NCBI GenBank assembly: GCA_940337035.1
Contig: CALNHX010002282.1
Coordinates: 1-64,000, forward strand
From: Agriotes lineatus
Taxonomy: Eukaryota > Arthropoda > Insecta > Coleoptera > Elateridae
DNA length: 64,000 nt
Direction of reading: 5' to 3'
The translations under genes and the position numbers were made by a program. Under the pieces are notes generated by a model. It was not told the origin of the DNA, ran no database searches, and saw only the letters and a list, made by a program, of their open reading frames with translations. Shown here piece after piece: positions 23,626-34,799 of the stretch (within the stretch, counting starts at the first letter, position 1; the number at the start of each line of letters is the position of its first letter).

Positions 23626-26047
23626 CAGGTGACAGCAGTTAAAATAAAAACAAATAGATATTCACTAACAGTGGCAGGAATCTACTGCCCACCTAGACAT
23701 ACCTTACAGAAAGATGAATACAATGATCTATTTAATCATCTAGGCAGAAGATTTGTTATTGGCGGTGATTATAATGCAAAACATACCTACTGGGGGTCCA
23801 GAATAATTACTACTAAAGGTAGGGAACTACTAAAAGCAACCAATGAACATGGAGGTACATTTATATCTACCGGAAAGCCGACATACTGGCCCTCAGATCT
23901 TAACAAGGTACCTGACCTGATCGACTTCTTTATAGTAAAAAATATCTCGCCTAACTACATGCAGGTAGACGAATGCCACGACTTACTTTCTGATCATTCA
24001 GCTATATCGCTAACCTTGAGTGAAAACATAATACAGAAAGAAAATAATCCTACATTATCTAATAGATACACAGATTGGGCAAGCTTTAAGCAATTACTTG
24101 ATAATAAAATAATTCTAGACGTACCCCTTAGAAAAGAAGAAGAATTGGACGCTGAGGTAGAAAAATTCAATAAAGACATCCAGATCAGCGCTTGGGAATG
24201 TACTCCAGATGTTAAAAGACGCCTAAAAGGTTGCTGCTATCCGGAAGAAATTAAGAAATTAGTAAACGAAAAAAGGAAAGCAAGACGAAAATGGTTACAA
24301 ACCAGGAACCGTCAAGACAAAACGATATTAAATAATCTTACCCAACAACTCACAAGAGAAATTAAAGAACTAAAAGAGGAATCTACTACTTCCTATTTGA
24401 CAAAGCTGACCAATAATAGCAGTACAGATTATTCCTTATGGAAATCAACAAAGAGATTAAAGAGGCCTATTATGCAGATACCACCAATTAAAAAAGAAGA
24501 TGATACCACCAATTAAAAAAGAAGATGGGAATTGGGCTAGGAGCAGCGAACAAAAAGCAGAATGTTTTGCTGCTCACCTGGAGAGAATTTTCCAACCGTA
24601 CGACCTACAAGAAGAAGCGGCATTAGAAGAAGCTGTCTCACGGGACGAAGAAAATATAGCACCTGTGTCGCCAGGCGAAGTTATTAAAGAAATTAAATAC
24701 AACATCAACTCAAAAAAGGCCCCTGGATTTGACTTAATTACAGGCGAAATCCTAAAGAACCTTCCAAGGAAAGCGATTGTCAAGTTGACCTATCTTATCA
24801 ACGCCGCATTCAGGCTTAAGTATGTACCTACATTATGGAAGGTAGCGGAAATAGTTATGGTTCCAAAACCAGGAAAGCCTCCACATATAGCTTCCTCTTA
24901 TAGACCAATATCACTATTACCGGTTATATCTAAACTATTCGAGAAATTGCTCCTCAAAAGAATGCAGCCAATTATAAAGAGACGAAATTTGATCCCAGAC
25001 CATCAGTTTGGGTTCAGATGTGGACATTCAACGGTAGATCAGGTGCATCAAATTACCCATATTATAGAAAAAGCCCTAGAAGAAAAAAAAGTGTGTTCTG
25101 CAGTATTTTTGGACGTAGCGCAAGCCTTCGACAAGGTGTGGCATGAAGGCTTGCAGTGGAAATTAAAATCGATTCTACCTAAGCAATATTCGGACATCAT
25201 AAAATCTTATCTATCGAACAGATATTTCAGGATCAAACAAGATGACGCCTATTCTGTTCTTAAAGAAATTAAAGCTGGAGTACCGCAAGGTAGTGTCTTG
25301 GGGCCGGTACTCTATCTCTTCTATACGTGTGATCTTCCAGAACCAGCAAATAACACTGTGGCTACTTTTGCAGACGATACTGCTATACTAACCGTGGGAG
25401 AAAATAATACAGAAACAGCCAATAAACTTCAATCTTCCATTAATAATTTCCAAAAATGGACTAAGAAATGGAAGATCAAATTAAATGAAGGAAAATCAGT
25501 ACATATAGACTTTACAAATAAACGGATCGAACATGTACCAATACATATAAATGGACAAATGGTCCCATATGCCAATACAGCAAAGTATCTTGGTTTTACG
25601 CTAGACACGAAACTTCGCTGGAAAGCCCATGTGAGGAAAAAAAAAGAAGAACTAGCTATCAAATATAAAAAAATGTATTGGCTGCTGGGAAGAAACTCAG
25701 CCTTGTCAATACATAATAAGCTTCTCCTGTACAAGCAAATTTTAAAACCCGTGTGGACGTATGGATTACAGCTTTGGGGCTGTACGGCAAAATCGAACGT
25801 CAAGATTATACAAACGTTTCAAAATAAGGTGATAAGGAACATAGTAAACGCACCTTGGTATATTAGAAACGAAGATCTCCATAGGGACCTAGGTGTGGCA
25901 TATGTCGAAAAAGAAATCCATAAACATGCAAGCAGCCACGAAGCACGACTTCTACAACATGAAAACATCGAGGCCATCCAACTACTCGATAATTCAAATC
26001 AACTAAGAAGACTTAAGAGGATCAAACCCCACGATTTAGTGTTGTGA
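23626..26047 (+). pseudogene. Jockey LINE ORF2 (endonuclease + reverse transcriptase)
   Basis: The endonuclease is present from VTAVKIKTNRYSL through GIYCPPRHT, VIGGDYNAKHTYWGS and LLSDHSAISLTL. The RT follows: SKKAPGFDLITGEIL (about 24715), SSYRPISLLPVISKLFEKLL, FLDVAQAFDKVWHEGL (about 25110), GVPQGSVLGPVLYLFYTCDL and catalytic FADD (about 25372). The thumb and C-terminal region ends HDLVL at 26047. The only lesion is a perfect 25-bp tandem duplication (24478-24527) that shifts the frame; with one copy removed, the frame is continuous. The protein made target-primed cDNA for the element. Confidence 0.93.
24478..24527. repeat. Perfect 25-bp tandem duplication inside ORF2
   Basis: Copies at 24478-24502 and 24503-24527 are identical. 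Each starts ATACCACCAATT and ends GAAGATG. Because 25 is not a multiple of 3, the duplication causes the only frameshift in this LINE. Confidence 0.97.
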
Positions 26048-26600
26048 ATTGTTAGTGTTAAAGCAGAGTAAACTGTGTAAAGTGCATGGAAGAAGTGCTT
26101 TAGCGGTTAGATTTAGCTAAGAAGACATCAATGGGTGACTCTTAGATATTAAGATTTTTAGTATCGTAGGATTAGAAACAAGCAACTTATTAGTCTAAGA
26201 CTAGATTGTAGCAATATTTCAAATAAGAAAAAAAAAATTGATAAATGTTACATCTGGAGACACTAAAAATAACAAAAATGCATTTCTAAATATTTGTTGC
26301 TATAATAAAAGGTGCAATTTAATAGTTTTCCAACTAATAATCCACAGATTTGCTTTTATAACCACATATTTAATGTGTCGAAGACTGGATCATGCTAACC
26401 TCACATGGTCCAGTTATTGACAGGGTTGTCAATAATTGGAACAAGAGCAAAATGTGAAATGCAACGTTGCCATACTTATTTAACATCTTAATGATGCTGC
26501 TCTAAACCTGAATCTTGTTAGACATACGGGTCCAGTCTTCGACGGGGTGTCAATTACTGGTTCACTAGGCGTCGAATACTGGAACAAAAGTTTTACAGAT

Positions 26601-28887
26601 ATGGCTCCAAAAAAGAACTACCCCCAGCAACAGGTGGATGCAGCTCTTGAAGCTATAGCAAAAGGAATGCCGATTGCAACAGCATCAAAAACATTTGGAG
26701 TACCTCGAACAACGTTAATCTACAAATCAACTGGAAAATCTCCTGCAAATTGTAGAATGGGACCTAGTACAGTTCTTACGAATAATGAAGAGACTATATT
26801 GGAAGAGTGGATAATATCACTTGGAAATGTTCATCATGCTGTGACAAAAGAACAGCTTTTAGACAGTGTCCAGCTTACAATTCGTGAAACAAAGAGACCG
26901 AATCCTTTTACTGATAATCGCCCTGGAAGGAAGTGGTATCAGGCATTTTTAAATAGGCATCCTAATATTAGCGAACGTGTGGCCCAAAACTTGACACCAG
27001 CCCGCGAAAATGTCACAGAAAATCAACTCCGACAATGGTTTGAAGAAATTGAGCAATACTTAAAGTCAAAAAATCTTTTTGATATTACCAGTGACTCTAC
27101 AAGAGTCTTCAATTCAGACGAAAGTGCTTTCTTCCTTCAACCAAAAGGGGGTAAGGTGTTGACGAAGAAAGGAAATAAAAGTGTGTATAATGCAGGTACA
27201 AATGACGAAAAAGAGAATCTCACTGTCTTAGTAACGGCTAATGCTAGTGGACAATTTGCACCTCCTATGGTGGTTTTCAAATACGCACGTATTCCAAGCC
27301 ATATAGCTCTCAGCTTAAATAGACAGTGGGGAATAGGCCGTTCTGAAAGTGGTTGGATGTGTGGTCTTCGAATACATTAGTAACGTTTTTGTTCCATGGC
27401 TTATTAAGAAAGAAATTCAGCGTCTTATATTGATGTTCATAGATGGTCATGTTTCCCATATGACCCTTCATTTATCACAGTACTGTTCAAAAAACGGTAT
27501 CGAACTGTTGGCACTCTTCCCTAACTCGACCCATTTGATTCAACCGATGGATGTTGCGGTTTTCAAGCCCTTAAAGACATTCTGGAAAAAATCTGTGAAG
27601 GAGTGGCATCTTCAGAACAATGGTAGTAAATTTCGAAAGGAGAATTTTGGACGTGTGTTTGAACAAGCTTTACTCTGTATCTCGAAGGAAACAGTACAGA
27701 ATGGCTTTAAAGCTTGTGGTTTATGTCCATTCAGTGTGAATAATGTCAAATTTAACAAAATATCAACAAAGACAAATCAGGAGCCAAATGCAACTAGTTC
27801 TCAAAGAGAGAAACTCAAGGAAGGAATAGCTGTTCTCGAAAAACATATTCCCAAGTCTACGTTGAACTTGTTTAAAGAAAATGAAAATGAAGTTACCTGG
27901 TCTGGTAATGTGAAAGACACGTCATTGTTTTACATCTGGAAGAATTTAAGAGTAGATGCTGGAGTGAAAGAGGTAGCAGTTAGTCCTAGCGGAAGTTCAA
28001 CAGAAAAAGAATATGAAGAAACCACAGAACCAGAAAATATATTAAAAGAGAACACTGAAGTCGAAATAGAAGCTGTAAATACAGACATCGAACAGTTGAA
28101 AATTAAACCAAACCTGAGTACCCCTGCGGAATCTATAGATGACCACATTTTACCAAAGAAAATAATAATTCACTCTGTTTATAATGTGTGTCCACCAAGG
28201 TCATCTGAATCGCCAGGCACATCAAGGTCATTTCCATTAAATTCTCTTGAGAACATCACACCAGAGAAAGCAAAATCTTTTAAAGACCAAATTCCCACCC
28301 CATTCAAGAGAGCGCTGTTTTGGCCAGAAGAAATAATTAGTCAAAAAAAAAAGAAAAAAGGAGAAAATACCTTCAGCAATAACCTCAGGAGAATGGCAAG
28401 ATTATCATCAAAAAAAGGAGAATGAAAAGAAACAAAAACAAGAAGAGAAAGAAAAGCGAACGGAATCTAGAAAACTAGAACTAGAAAAAAGATCTACAAA
28501 AGAGGAAAATAAGGTTAAACTCTGAAACTTCAGAAGACGAAGAGTGGATTGCTAGTGGTGATAGTATGGATGATATCGATTTGGAACAAGATATAGAGGA
28601 AACAGAGGAGGAAACATCAAATTCAAATGTGTGTCCAAAATATAGCGATATTAATGCACTATAGATATATCTGTGTGATCAGAGAGAAACATGCAGAAGG
28701 TGATATTGAAGTAATGTCTCTGAAATCAATGAATGAAGAAAAAACTATTTTCAAGTCGGTGGAAACTGATATTGCAACCATAACAACTGACGATGTAATA
28801 GAAAAACTCGTAGCTCCACAGCTCCAAACCACTGGAGACAGAATTAAATATGTTTTTCCAAAAAACATTAACATATTTGAAGCTTAG
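26601..28887 (+). pseudogene. pogo-type transposase, frameshifted
   Basis: The start chosen is the ATG at 26601, two bases after a strong acceptor (TTTTACAG, ending 26598); the upstream reading comes from a terminal iteron. Domains: psq-type HTH (about residues 6-45), CENP-B-type HTH (about 58-125), and the DDE_1 catalytic core. First Asp is in FNSDESAFF (residue 173) and the second in LMFIDGHVSHM. The third is in THLIQPMDVAVFKPLK (an Asp, giving a DDD triad). One frameshift near 27350-27380 splits the core, and another near 28420 separates the Lys/Glu-rich tail. The last 80 codons (to 28887) form a C-terminal region similar in layout to the copy ending at 5641. It catalyses cut-and-paste at TA. 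Confidence 0.9.
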
Positions 28888-29227
28888 TTATATAAGTTTA
28901 TGCACTTCAGTATTTTTTTATGTAGTTCAAGTCCACAATAAATAGTTATTATTAAATCTTGAGTGTCAATTACTGGTGTATCAATAAATGGGACATCGAA
29001 AAAAAGTTTGTGTCAATTACTGGTGATTTTTCAAAATATTTTTTTGAATTTTTTTACACAAAATATTTTTATATATATATATAAAACAAAAACTCATATT
29101 GATTTAGAAGACATTGAGCTATCAGTTAATCAATATATAATGCTCCTAAATAAATTGCTTGTACCCTAAACAGATTTTTAAAGTATTTTCTTTGCTTAAT
29201 GTGTCAATTACTGGTACGTTTACCTTA

Positions 29228-30520
29228 GTAGTTTTTGATTCGTTTTGCTGTCCTGTTCCATTTTCATGCCAAATTCCTCCCATGTTTTTTGCTTTGCGTT
29301 TATAACCATTTGTTTTACTTTTAATCGTTGCATTTTGTAGTCTGTGTAATTTTCTTGTGAGCCATTCTTTAGATAGCGCTGCCATTTTTCTTTCTTTCTT
29401 TTTACTTCGTTTTTAATTCTGGGTTCCACCAGTTAGTTTGCGTTTTATTTTTAATTATGACATTTGTACCGCATGTCTCCTTAGCTGCTGTTAGTATCGT
29501 TTCCTTAAAGTGTCCCCACATTTGCTCTAGGTTCATAGTTTTCCATTGGTCAATTTTGGTTTCAATCTTTGTTTCTAACTTCTTACTAAACTTACTCACC
29601 AGTACTGTGTCTTGTAGTTTGTATGCTTTTATAATTTCTGTTGATCCCTTTGGATTTTTTGTTGTTGTGTGGTTTCCTTGTCTTTCTATGTGTATACGCG
29701 TTTTTGCTACTAATAGGTAGTGGTCGCTATGGATTTCTGCTCCCCTCAGTACTCTTATGTCTTGTATTTCGTTACGGTATTTTCTGTTGATAAGCACATA
29801 GTCAATTATTGATTTTTCATTTCTGCTTCTAACCTCTCTTGTGTATTTGTGTATATCTTTATGGTTAAAGAATGAATTTGTGATTATTAGGTCGTTTTCC
29901 AAGCAGAAGTTTACTAGTCTGAGCCCGTTGTTGTTTCTGTGATCTTCCCCGTACTGTCCAATTACATTGACTGTACTGTTATTTCTTTTTCCAACTCGAC
30001 AGTTAAAGTCGCCCAGTATTATTAATCTTGAGCTTATGTTTTCTATTGTCTGTGTGAGTTTTACCCAGAAATCGTCTTTCGTATTCGCTCTTTCATTACT
30101 GCTCGGCCCATATACTACCAATATCGTTGTATTTGTTTTACTTAGTTGTATTTCGATTTTTAAAATTCTTTGTGATATATACTCCCATTTCTGTATATTG
30201 TTTGCATGTTCCCTTTTTATTATGGAGCCTACTCCTTCTACTGCTCTTGCAGTAGGGTCTGCGCCGCAATAAAGCAGAATATGGCCCCCTCCATTTCTAT
30301 AATACCTTTGCCTTTCTTCTTCGTTTCCGTGATTGCCAGTATGTCAAGTTCTATTCTATCAAATTCCTGTATTAGTTCATACTCTTTCCCATTTAGACAT
30401 TTTATATTCCAAGTAGCTATTTTTAGGGGTTTTTTCCCTTCTGTTGTGTTTCTGTGAATATTTAGCTGTTTTGTTTTATTTATAATTTCTTGTGCTGCTT
30501 TATTGCTTTTAGTTTGTTCT
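29228..30520 (-). pseudogene. RTE-like ORF2, endonuclease domain
   Basis: Reading leftward: KIATWNIKCLNGKEYELI (about 30420) and LAITETKKKGKG, then a frameshift near 30275, then HILLYCGADPTARAVEG. LVVYGPSSNERANTKDDFW follows, then LIILGDFNCRVGKRNNS, KSIIDYVLINRKYRNEI and the SDHYLL motif (about 29740). These are the Asn, Glu, Asp and His positions of the LINE endonuclease fold. The linker KTWEEFGMKMEQDSKTN then NQKLL ends at the TA where the pogo element inserted. A second frameshift lies near 29400-29430. It continues at 22931-23370. Confidence 0.88.
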
Positions 30521-30618
30521 AAGTTTTGTTTTGTAAGGCCACTGTTTTGGGGTATTCCTGTCCTTTTGTCGTTTGCCTTTGTCGTCTTCCTGTGTTCGTC
30601 CTGCTGCTTCTGTAATTG

Positions 30619-31506
30619 TTATTGTTGTTTATTTCCTTCCCCTCCTTTATTCTTTTCCTCACTTATTGGTGCGAGTAGTTGTTGTACCATTTTTACTGGG
30701 GTTTTGTTGCTGTTGCTTGCTGCTCTAAAAATTTTTGGTGTTGCCTTTTTCTTTTCGTGGGCCTCTTCTCTGCTACGTGATGTTTCTGGCGGTGATCCTT
30801 CCTCTGATCTGCTTCTCTTCTTTGTTTCCGTTTGGTTGTCTTGCCTTTTCCTGTCGTATATTGGTTTTTCTTCTTCTTCTCCTACGTCCAACTGTTGGAG
30901 GGTATATTCTTCTCCACTTACAACCAGTACGTTGTATTTTAGGTGGGCTCTGTATCCTAAGTCTCTTGCCTTGTACATGTGTTGTAGTAATCTCTTCCTC
31001 TGATTTTGGATTTCTTTTGGGAAATCCTCGGTTATTAATATCTTAGTTTCTTTCTTGATCTTTTTTGCTGCTATTAGTATCTCTACTTTTTTGTCTCGTT
31101 TAATAAGTTCTATTAGTATTGGTCTGTTTGGGTTTCTCTCTCTGTTTCCTATTCTAGCAATATCTTGTATTTCTAGTTCTATGTTTAAATCCACACCGAT
31201 ATCTTTGAGTATTGTCCTGATCCTTTCTTTCCGCTGTAAGTCGCTCTCGTTTTCTGGTTCGTAGATTCCGTGAATTATTAATTTCTTTTTGCGTACTTCT
31301 CTGTCCAGGTACTTAATGATCTTTTCTTGTTCTCCTATTTTCTCCATTAGTTTTACATTTGTTTCTTTTAGTTGTAGATTTTCTTGTTTAATGGTCTTGA
31401 TTTCACTTTGTACAGTATCTAGCTTGCTTTCAATTCGTTTTTCAGCTTCTTCAAGTCTGGTCAGACTTTCCAGTTTTTTGTTTATTTCTGCAAGAATGGT
31501 TTCCAT
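30619..31506 (-). CDS. LINE ORF1 protein (coiled-coil, RRM-like, C-terminal domain)
   Basis: This intact 295-codon frame is the first ORF of the minus-strand RTE-like LINE. Residues about 1-90 form a heptad-rich coiled coil (trimerisation in L1 ORF1p). Residues about 92-165 resemble the RRM core (KKLIIHGIYEP through IARIGNRERNPNRPILIEL). Residues about 168-220 resemble the C-terminal RNA-binding domain (ILITEDFPKEIQNQRKRLL). A Lys/Glu/Ser-rich tail follows. It is expected to bind LINE RNA in ribonucleoprotein particles. The start ATG at 31506 lies about 70 bp inside the element's 5' end. Although the frame is open, the element's ORF2 is destroyed. Confidence 0.85.
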   Translation of the reverse strand: METILAEINKKLESLTRLEEAEKRIESKLDTVQSEIKTIKQENLQLKETNVKLMEKIGEQEKIIKYLDREVRKKKLIIHGIYEPENESDLQRKERIRTILKDIGVDLNIELEIQDIARIGNRERNPNRPILIELIKRDKKVEILIAAKKIKKETKILITEDFPKEIQNQRKRLLQHMYKARDLGYRAHLKYNVLVVSGEEYTLQQLDVGEEEEKPIYDRKRQDNQTETKKRSRSEEGSPPETSRSREEAHEKKKATPKIFRAASNSNKTPVKMVQQLLAPISEEKNKGGEGNKQQ

Positions 31507-31578
31507 CTTATCACCGCTTCTGCGCCACTAAATCCGTTGTATGTGGAAATTCCGATCTTGTTTATTTGTATTATATCG

Positions 31579-32110
31579 TCGATATCTTATGGGGTCTAAA
31601 AGATATTGAGGAATTCGTGAAAACACAGTTTACCTATTTTCACACTCTTAGTGGAATTTCGAAAAATCCTTTTTAGCCCATTTCATTCCGAGATGAACCT
31701 ACAGCAACAACAAAAAATAATAATTTTAACCCCCTACCCTTGTCAGTTTACCTTTTTTTACACTTTTAGGTGTGAAACTTTCAAAAACTCTTAAACCCCC
31801 TTCTAAAGATTTTAAAAATACATCTATATGCCAAAAAATGAATGCTCTAACTCAAGATACACAGGAGATACAATGGATTCTATAATTCATCCCAAATGCT
31901 GATTCGCACCTTTAAGGGCTGATTGGGGCAAAATCGTAAAATGTGTTTTTAGACATTTGTATTGGATACCTACGCAAGCAAACACCAGTATCTTATCAGG
32001 TCTACGAAATATTGAAAAATTCAGGAAGACACAGTTTACCGATTTTCACCCCCTTTTCCTATTTTTACGCTTTATGGGGTAAAATGTTCAAAATCCCTTA
32101 AACCAATTTC
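31579..32110 (+). repeat. Tandem repeat of about 0.41-kb units (right flank of nested stack)
   Basis: Two consecutive similar units begin at about 31583 and about 31990. Each has TATCTTAT, GGTCTA, ACACAGTTTACC and TTTTCAC followed by a C/T-rich stretch. The segment 31838-32010 matches 18198-18373. I recognise no coding sequence. This is the older DNA into which the LINE stack was inserted. Confidence 0.7.
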
Positions 32111-32660
32111 TAAATATTTAATACATATATTGTTACATATATAAGGAGAGAATATTTTCGAAAATATTCGGAAGCAGAAAATTTTCATGTAATAAAAAGT
32201 ATTGGATGCAAAAGAATATTCTCGTAAACGAGAATATACACAAATATTACAAGGACAATGTGAGTGAGTTAGTGGGCACAGAAAATTGCTTAGCACAATG
32301 GTAGATATCAGGGGAATCCCAGTGTTTTTATCTGTAGGGTGTATGGGTGTTTTGAGCTACTGATTTGCAAGCACATTGCATGGGAATCAGTCTGTTTGGT
32401 TCATGCATTCCATATGCTGTGAGTTGGTGTATCTACTGATTAGTGTATTAACAAGAATGCCTAAATTAGCATTATTTTGGAGATTTACATGTCGAATTGT
32501 TGATGTCAAATATTATTAATTATTCATTATTTTTGTTTGAATAATAAAAACCATATTCTCACAAAATATTCTTTAATATTTATAATTTTGGTTAAACGTT
32601 TTGCTAATTTTGTTAACTTCATCAGTAAATAAATACAAACATAGTTAAATTGTTAAATTA
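32111..32660. other. AT-rich sequence with two strong palindromes
   Basis: A perfect 20-bp palindrome GAATATTTTCGAAAATATTC lies at 32150-32169. A hairpin with 9-bp arms ATATTCTCG around TAAA lies at 32216-32237. No gene is recognised in this stretch. Confidence 0.6.
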
Positions 32661-33191
32661 CAGGCAGACCTTGCCGTTCGCGGATTTGCGTTTCGCTGAT
32701 TTGATTTTACGCGGGGCACTGATGTGCTCCCTTTGCTTTGCCGTTCGCGCGTTCACGGATGGAAAGCCAACGTCAACTGTTTCAACTTTCACACACTAAG
32801 TAAATAAAGCAGACGTATGCGGTTTATGTCATGAACACCTAAATAACATTATTTATCACAAACTTGTAAACACACTTATCGAGCCTATTCCGTTGAATCT
32901 CTTATTACCAAATTGGACCTGAAATAAATTGTAAAATTATAACTTGAATAAACAAATGGACATTCGAGCTATAGATTCAGGTGGCAGACTTATGTTACGT
33001 ATGGAATTTTAGTTCAAGCTTTACTGTCTTTTCGAGTGTCTGCCGAATTTTTTGAGGTTGCATAGTATAAATAAATCTAGTTTATGGAACCTAACCCCGT
33101 TTTTATCATTTGTGTTTACTTGTGCGTTGCGGTTTTGCGCTTCGCGCCATTCTTCTGGAACGTAACCCCCGTGAACGGCGAGGTCTGCCTG
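32661..33191. mobile_element. 531-bp pogo/Tigger-like MITE
   Basis: Inverted ends CAGGCAGACCTYGCCGTTC (about 24 bp with two or three mismatches) are flanked by TA at 32659-32660 and 33192-33193. CAG termini with TA duplication are typical of pogo-group non-autonomous elements. There is no credible ORF. Confidence 0.8.
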
Positions 33192-33536
33192 TATATAGTT
33201 TAAGAAAGGTTTAAGTTGCATATTGTATGTATAATCGATAACCTCATTTTACCTTGCGGTGTAGAGGCGGGTGCTTTATGTGCTTGCATCTGGCAGTACA
33301 ATGCTCAACTTGCCCCGATCATATTACGTCAAGTTAATTGTTTTTAATTATTAACAATGCAGTTAAAAGGATTATTTTCATAACCCATAATTAATATAAA
33401 ACTTGGTAGGTTTAAACATTCTGAAGACAGGAATGCGACAGAATAATTCTTGATATATATACTCAAGAATCTCAATCTTGAGAATATTCTTCTGAAAGAA
33501 AATTACTGAGAATTTTATATCTCCATACATATACAG
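33192..33536. other. No gene recognised
   Basis: AT-rich sequence with several ATTCTTGA/TCAAGAAT words near 33460-33500 that can pair locally. Nothing else is supported. Confidence 0.4.
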
Positions 33537-33784
33537 AGAGATCAATAAAAAAACCAATTAGGGCAGGTTGTGATGTGTTATACGTATGGCAGTACTGAAG
33601 TGTATTGTTAGTCTATGTCAAATTCTAGATTAGTAGGTTAGGTTTTGTATGTTCTTTGACACAGACTGACGTAAAACTTAAACTACAAATCTCGAATTTG
33701 ACATAGACTGACAATACACTTCAGTACTGCCAAATGTATAACACATATCACAGCCTGCCCTAATTGGTTTTTTTACTGATCTCT
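33537..33784. repeat. Long foldback element (copy 1 of shared-core family)
   Basis: Arms of about 100 bp pair almost perfectly, with outer words AAAAAAACCAATTAGGGC and CAGTACTGAAGTGTATTG. The central part contains TCTATGTCAAATTC and AGGTTAGGTTTT in inverted orientation around CAGACTGACG. The same centre occurs at 34355-34630 and 57359-57500, with unrelated outer arms. Confidence 0.85.
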
Positions 33785-34073
33785 TGTTACTATTACAGTG
33801 ATGATGATTCTCCTTCATGTTCTATTCTATTTTATAATAGACGTAAAGTACATTCAAAACAATAACAAATAATGAAATGAAGACTTACCATGTTTAAAAT
33901 TACGTGTTTGGTCATTTTAGGTATCCAAAATCGATACAAGTTTTTAATTTTAATTGTTCGTGGGCTGTCAAAACAGTAGTAAACCTTATTCAGATCACAC
34001 TGTTATTACATAAACAAATACTCTTTACTTTAATATTTTTTAGAAACCTAATGGATACCAAACACAAGATAAT

Positions 34074-34316
34074 AGTTATTTACTATACAAGTGGGATAAC
34101 AGCATCATTAATATACGTGTGTGTATGTAAACACACAAGTATATTAATGATGCACTATCACACATGTATTGTAAAAAATTTTATCTACGACTGCCTAAAA
34201 TTGAGAAAATTGCATTAAGAGAAATGTCAGATCTATCATTTTCAAAAACATTTGACACTGAAATGGTGTCAAATGAGTGACGTAATGAGTTACTTATCCC
34301 ACTGGAGTAGATAAAA
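34074..34316. repeat. Foldback/MITE with inner hairpin
   Basis: The outer inverted words TACTATACAAGTGGGATAA and TTATCCCACTGGAGTAG are imperfect. Inside lies a strong hairpin with arms GCATCATTAATATAC (34111-34155). It is probably a small non-autonomous element; ends are approximate. Confidence 0.55.
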
Positions 34317-34354
34317 AAAATTTATTGTTAGAAATAAATCGTAACTATAATATA

Positions 34355-34630
34355 CCGGGTGTCTTAAAATGAATTACATCTAGTATGCTTTGAATTTCCC
34401 ATAATGCAATCTAAAGTTTTACTTGAAATTGGCAAGACTGTAAGTCTATGTCAAATTCGAGGTTATCAGGTTATGTTTTAAGTCAATTTGTGTCAAAACT
34501 GACGCAAAACCTAACCTGCTAACCTCGAATTTGACATGAACTTACAGTCTTGCCAATTTCAAGTAAAATTTTAGATTGCATTATGGGAAATTCAAAGCAT
34601 ACTAGATGTAATTCATTTTAAGACACCCGG
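34355..34630. mobile_element. 276-bp near-perfect foldback MITE, TA target (copy 2 of shared-core family)
   Basis: Inverted ends CCGGGTGTCTTAAAATGAAT continue as near-perfect arms of more than 100 bp, flanked by TA at 34353-34354 and 34631-34632. The loop region is the TCTATGTCAAATTCGAGG/AGGTTAGG core also seen at 33537-33784 and 57359-57500. Confidence 0.88.
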
Positions 34631-34799
34631 TATTATTATAAAGTTAGGGGTATACTTTAAATTCTTATATAATTTTAACAAATCAAGCAAACAACAAAAT
34701 GTAAAAGAAATCTAATTGCTTAAATAATGGGATTGTATTGTATCTGTGGAAAACAAAAGTATTTTTATGACAACTATTGACACACGTCAAAACAAAATC

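Larger units (their letters stand above)
23626..26236 (+). mobile_element. Jockey-clade LINE, 5' truncated, recent
   Basis: Flanked by a perfect 11-bp duplication ATTGATAAATG (23615-23625 and 26237-26247) and ending in a run of A (26228-26236). It lacks ORF1 and the start of the endonuclease. It lies inside the inferred 5' intron of the pogo transposase gene. Perfect duplication and an almost intact ORF2 indicate a young insertion. Confidence 0.95.
23373..29225 (+). mobile_element. pogo-type DNA transposon (Tc1/mariner superfamily) with nested LINE
   Basis: Inverted termini AGGTARACGTACCAGT (extending to about 24 bp) lie at 23373 and 29225, flanked by TA (23371-23372 and 29226-29227). Removing the element and one TA joins the disrupted LINE as NQKLLYKVLKNLRE, in frame. 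The element encodes a pogo-type transposase (26601-28887), and its 5' part is interrupted by a Jockey LINE (23626-26236). A 13-bp motif GTCAATTACTGGT is iterated near both ends. Without the LINE it is about 3.2 kb. Confidence 0.92.
19349..31578 (-). mobile_element. RTE-like LINE, near full length, carrying nested insertions
   Basis: The element reads from right to left: ORF1 (31506-30619), endonuclease, RT, and a 3' end with an (AT)-rich tail at 19349-19370. A perfect 12-bp duplication TCGATATCTTAT lies at 19337-19348 and 31579-31590. Inside it sit a pogo element (23373-29225) and a CR1/L2-like LINE (about 20592-22930). Without these insertions it is about 4.0 kb long. The C-terminal organisation is RTE-like, while ORF1 is of the coiled-coil/RRM type best known from L1, so clade placement is tentative. 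Confidence 0.85.

Noticed and set aside
30206..31531. Plus-strand Ser/Phe/Leu-rich frames suggesting membrane proteins
   Set aside because: Antisense shadows of LINE ORF1 and the endonuclease on the minus strand.
33021..33221. 66-residue minus-strand frame
   Set aside because: It runs through the TIR of the 531-bp pogo-like MITE and its flank; reads as chance sequence.
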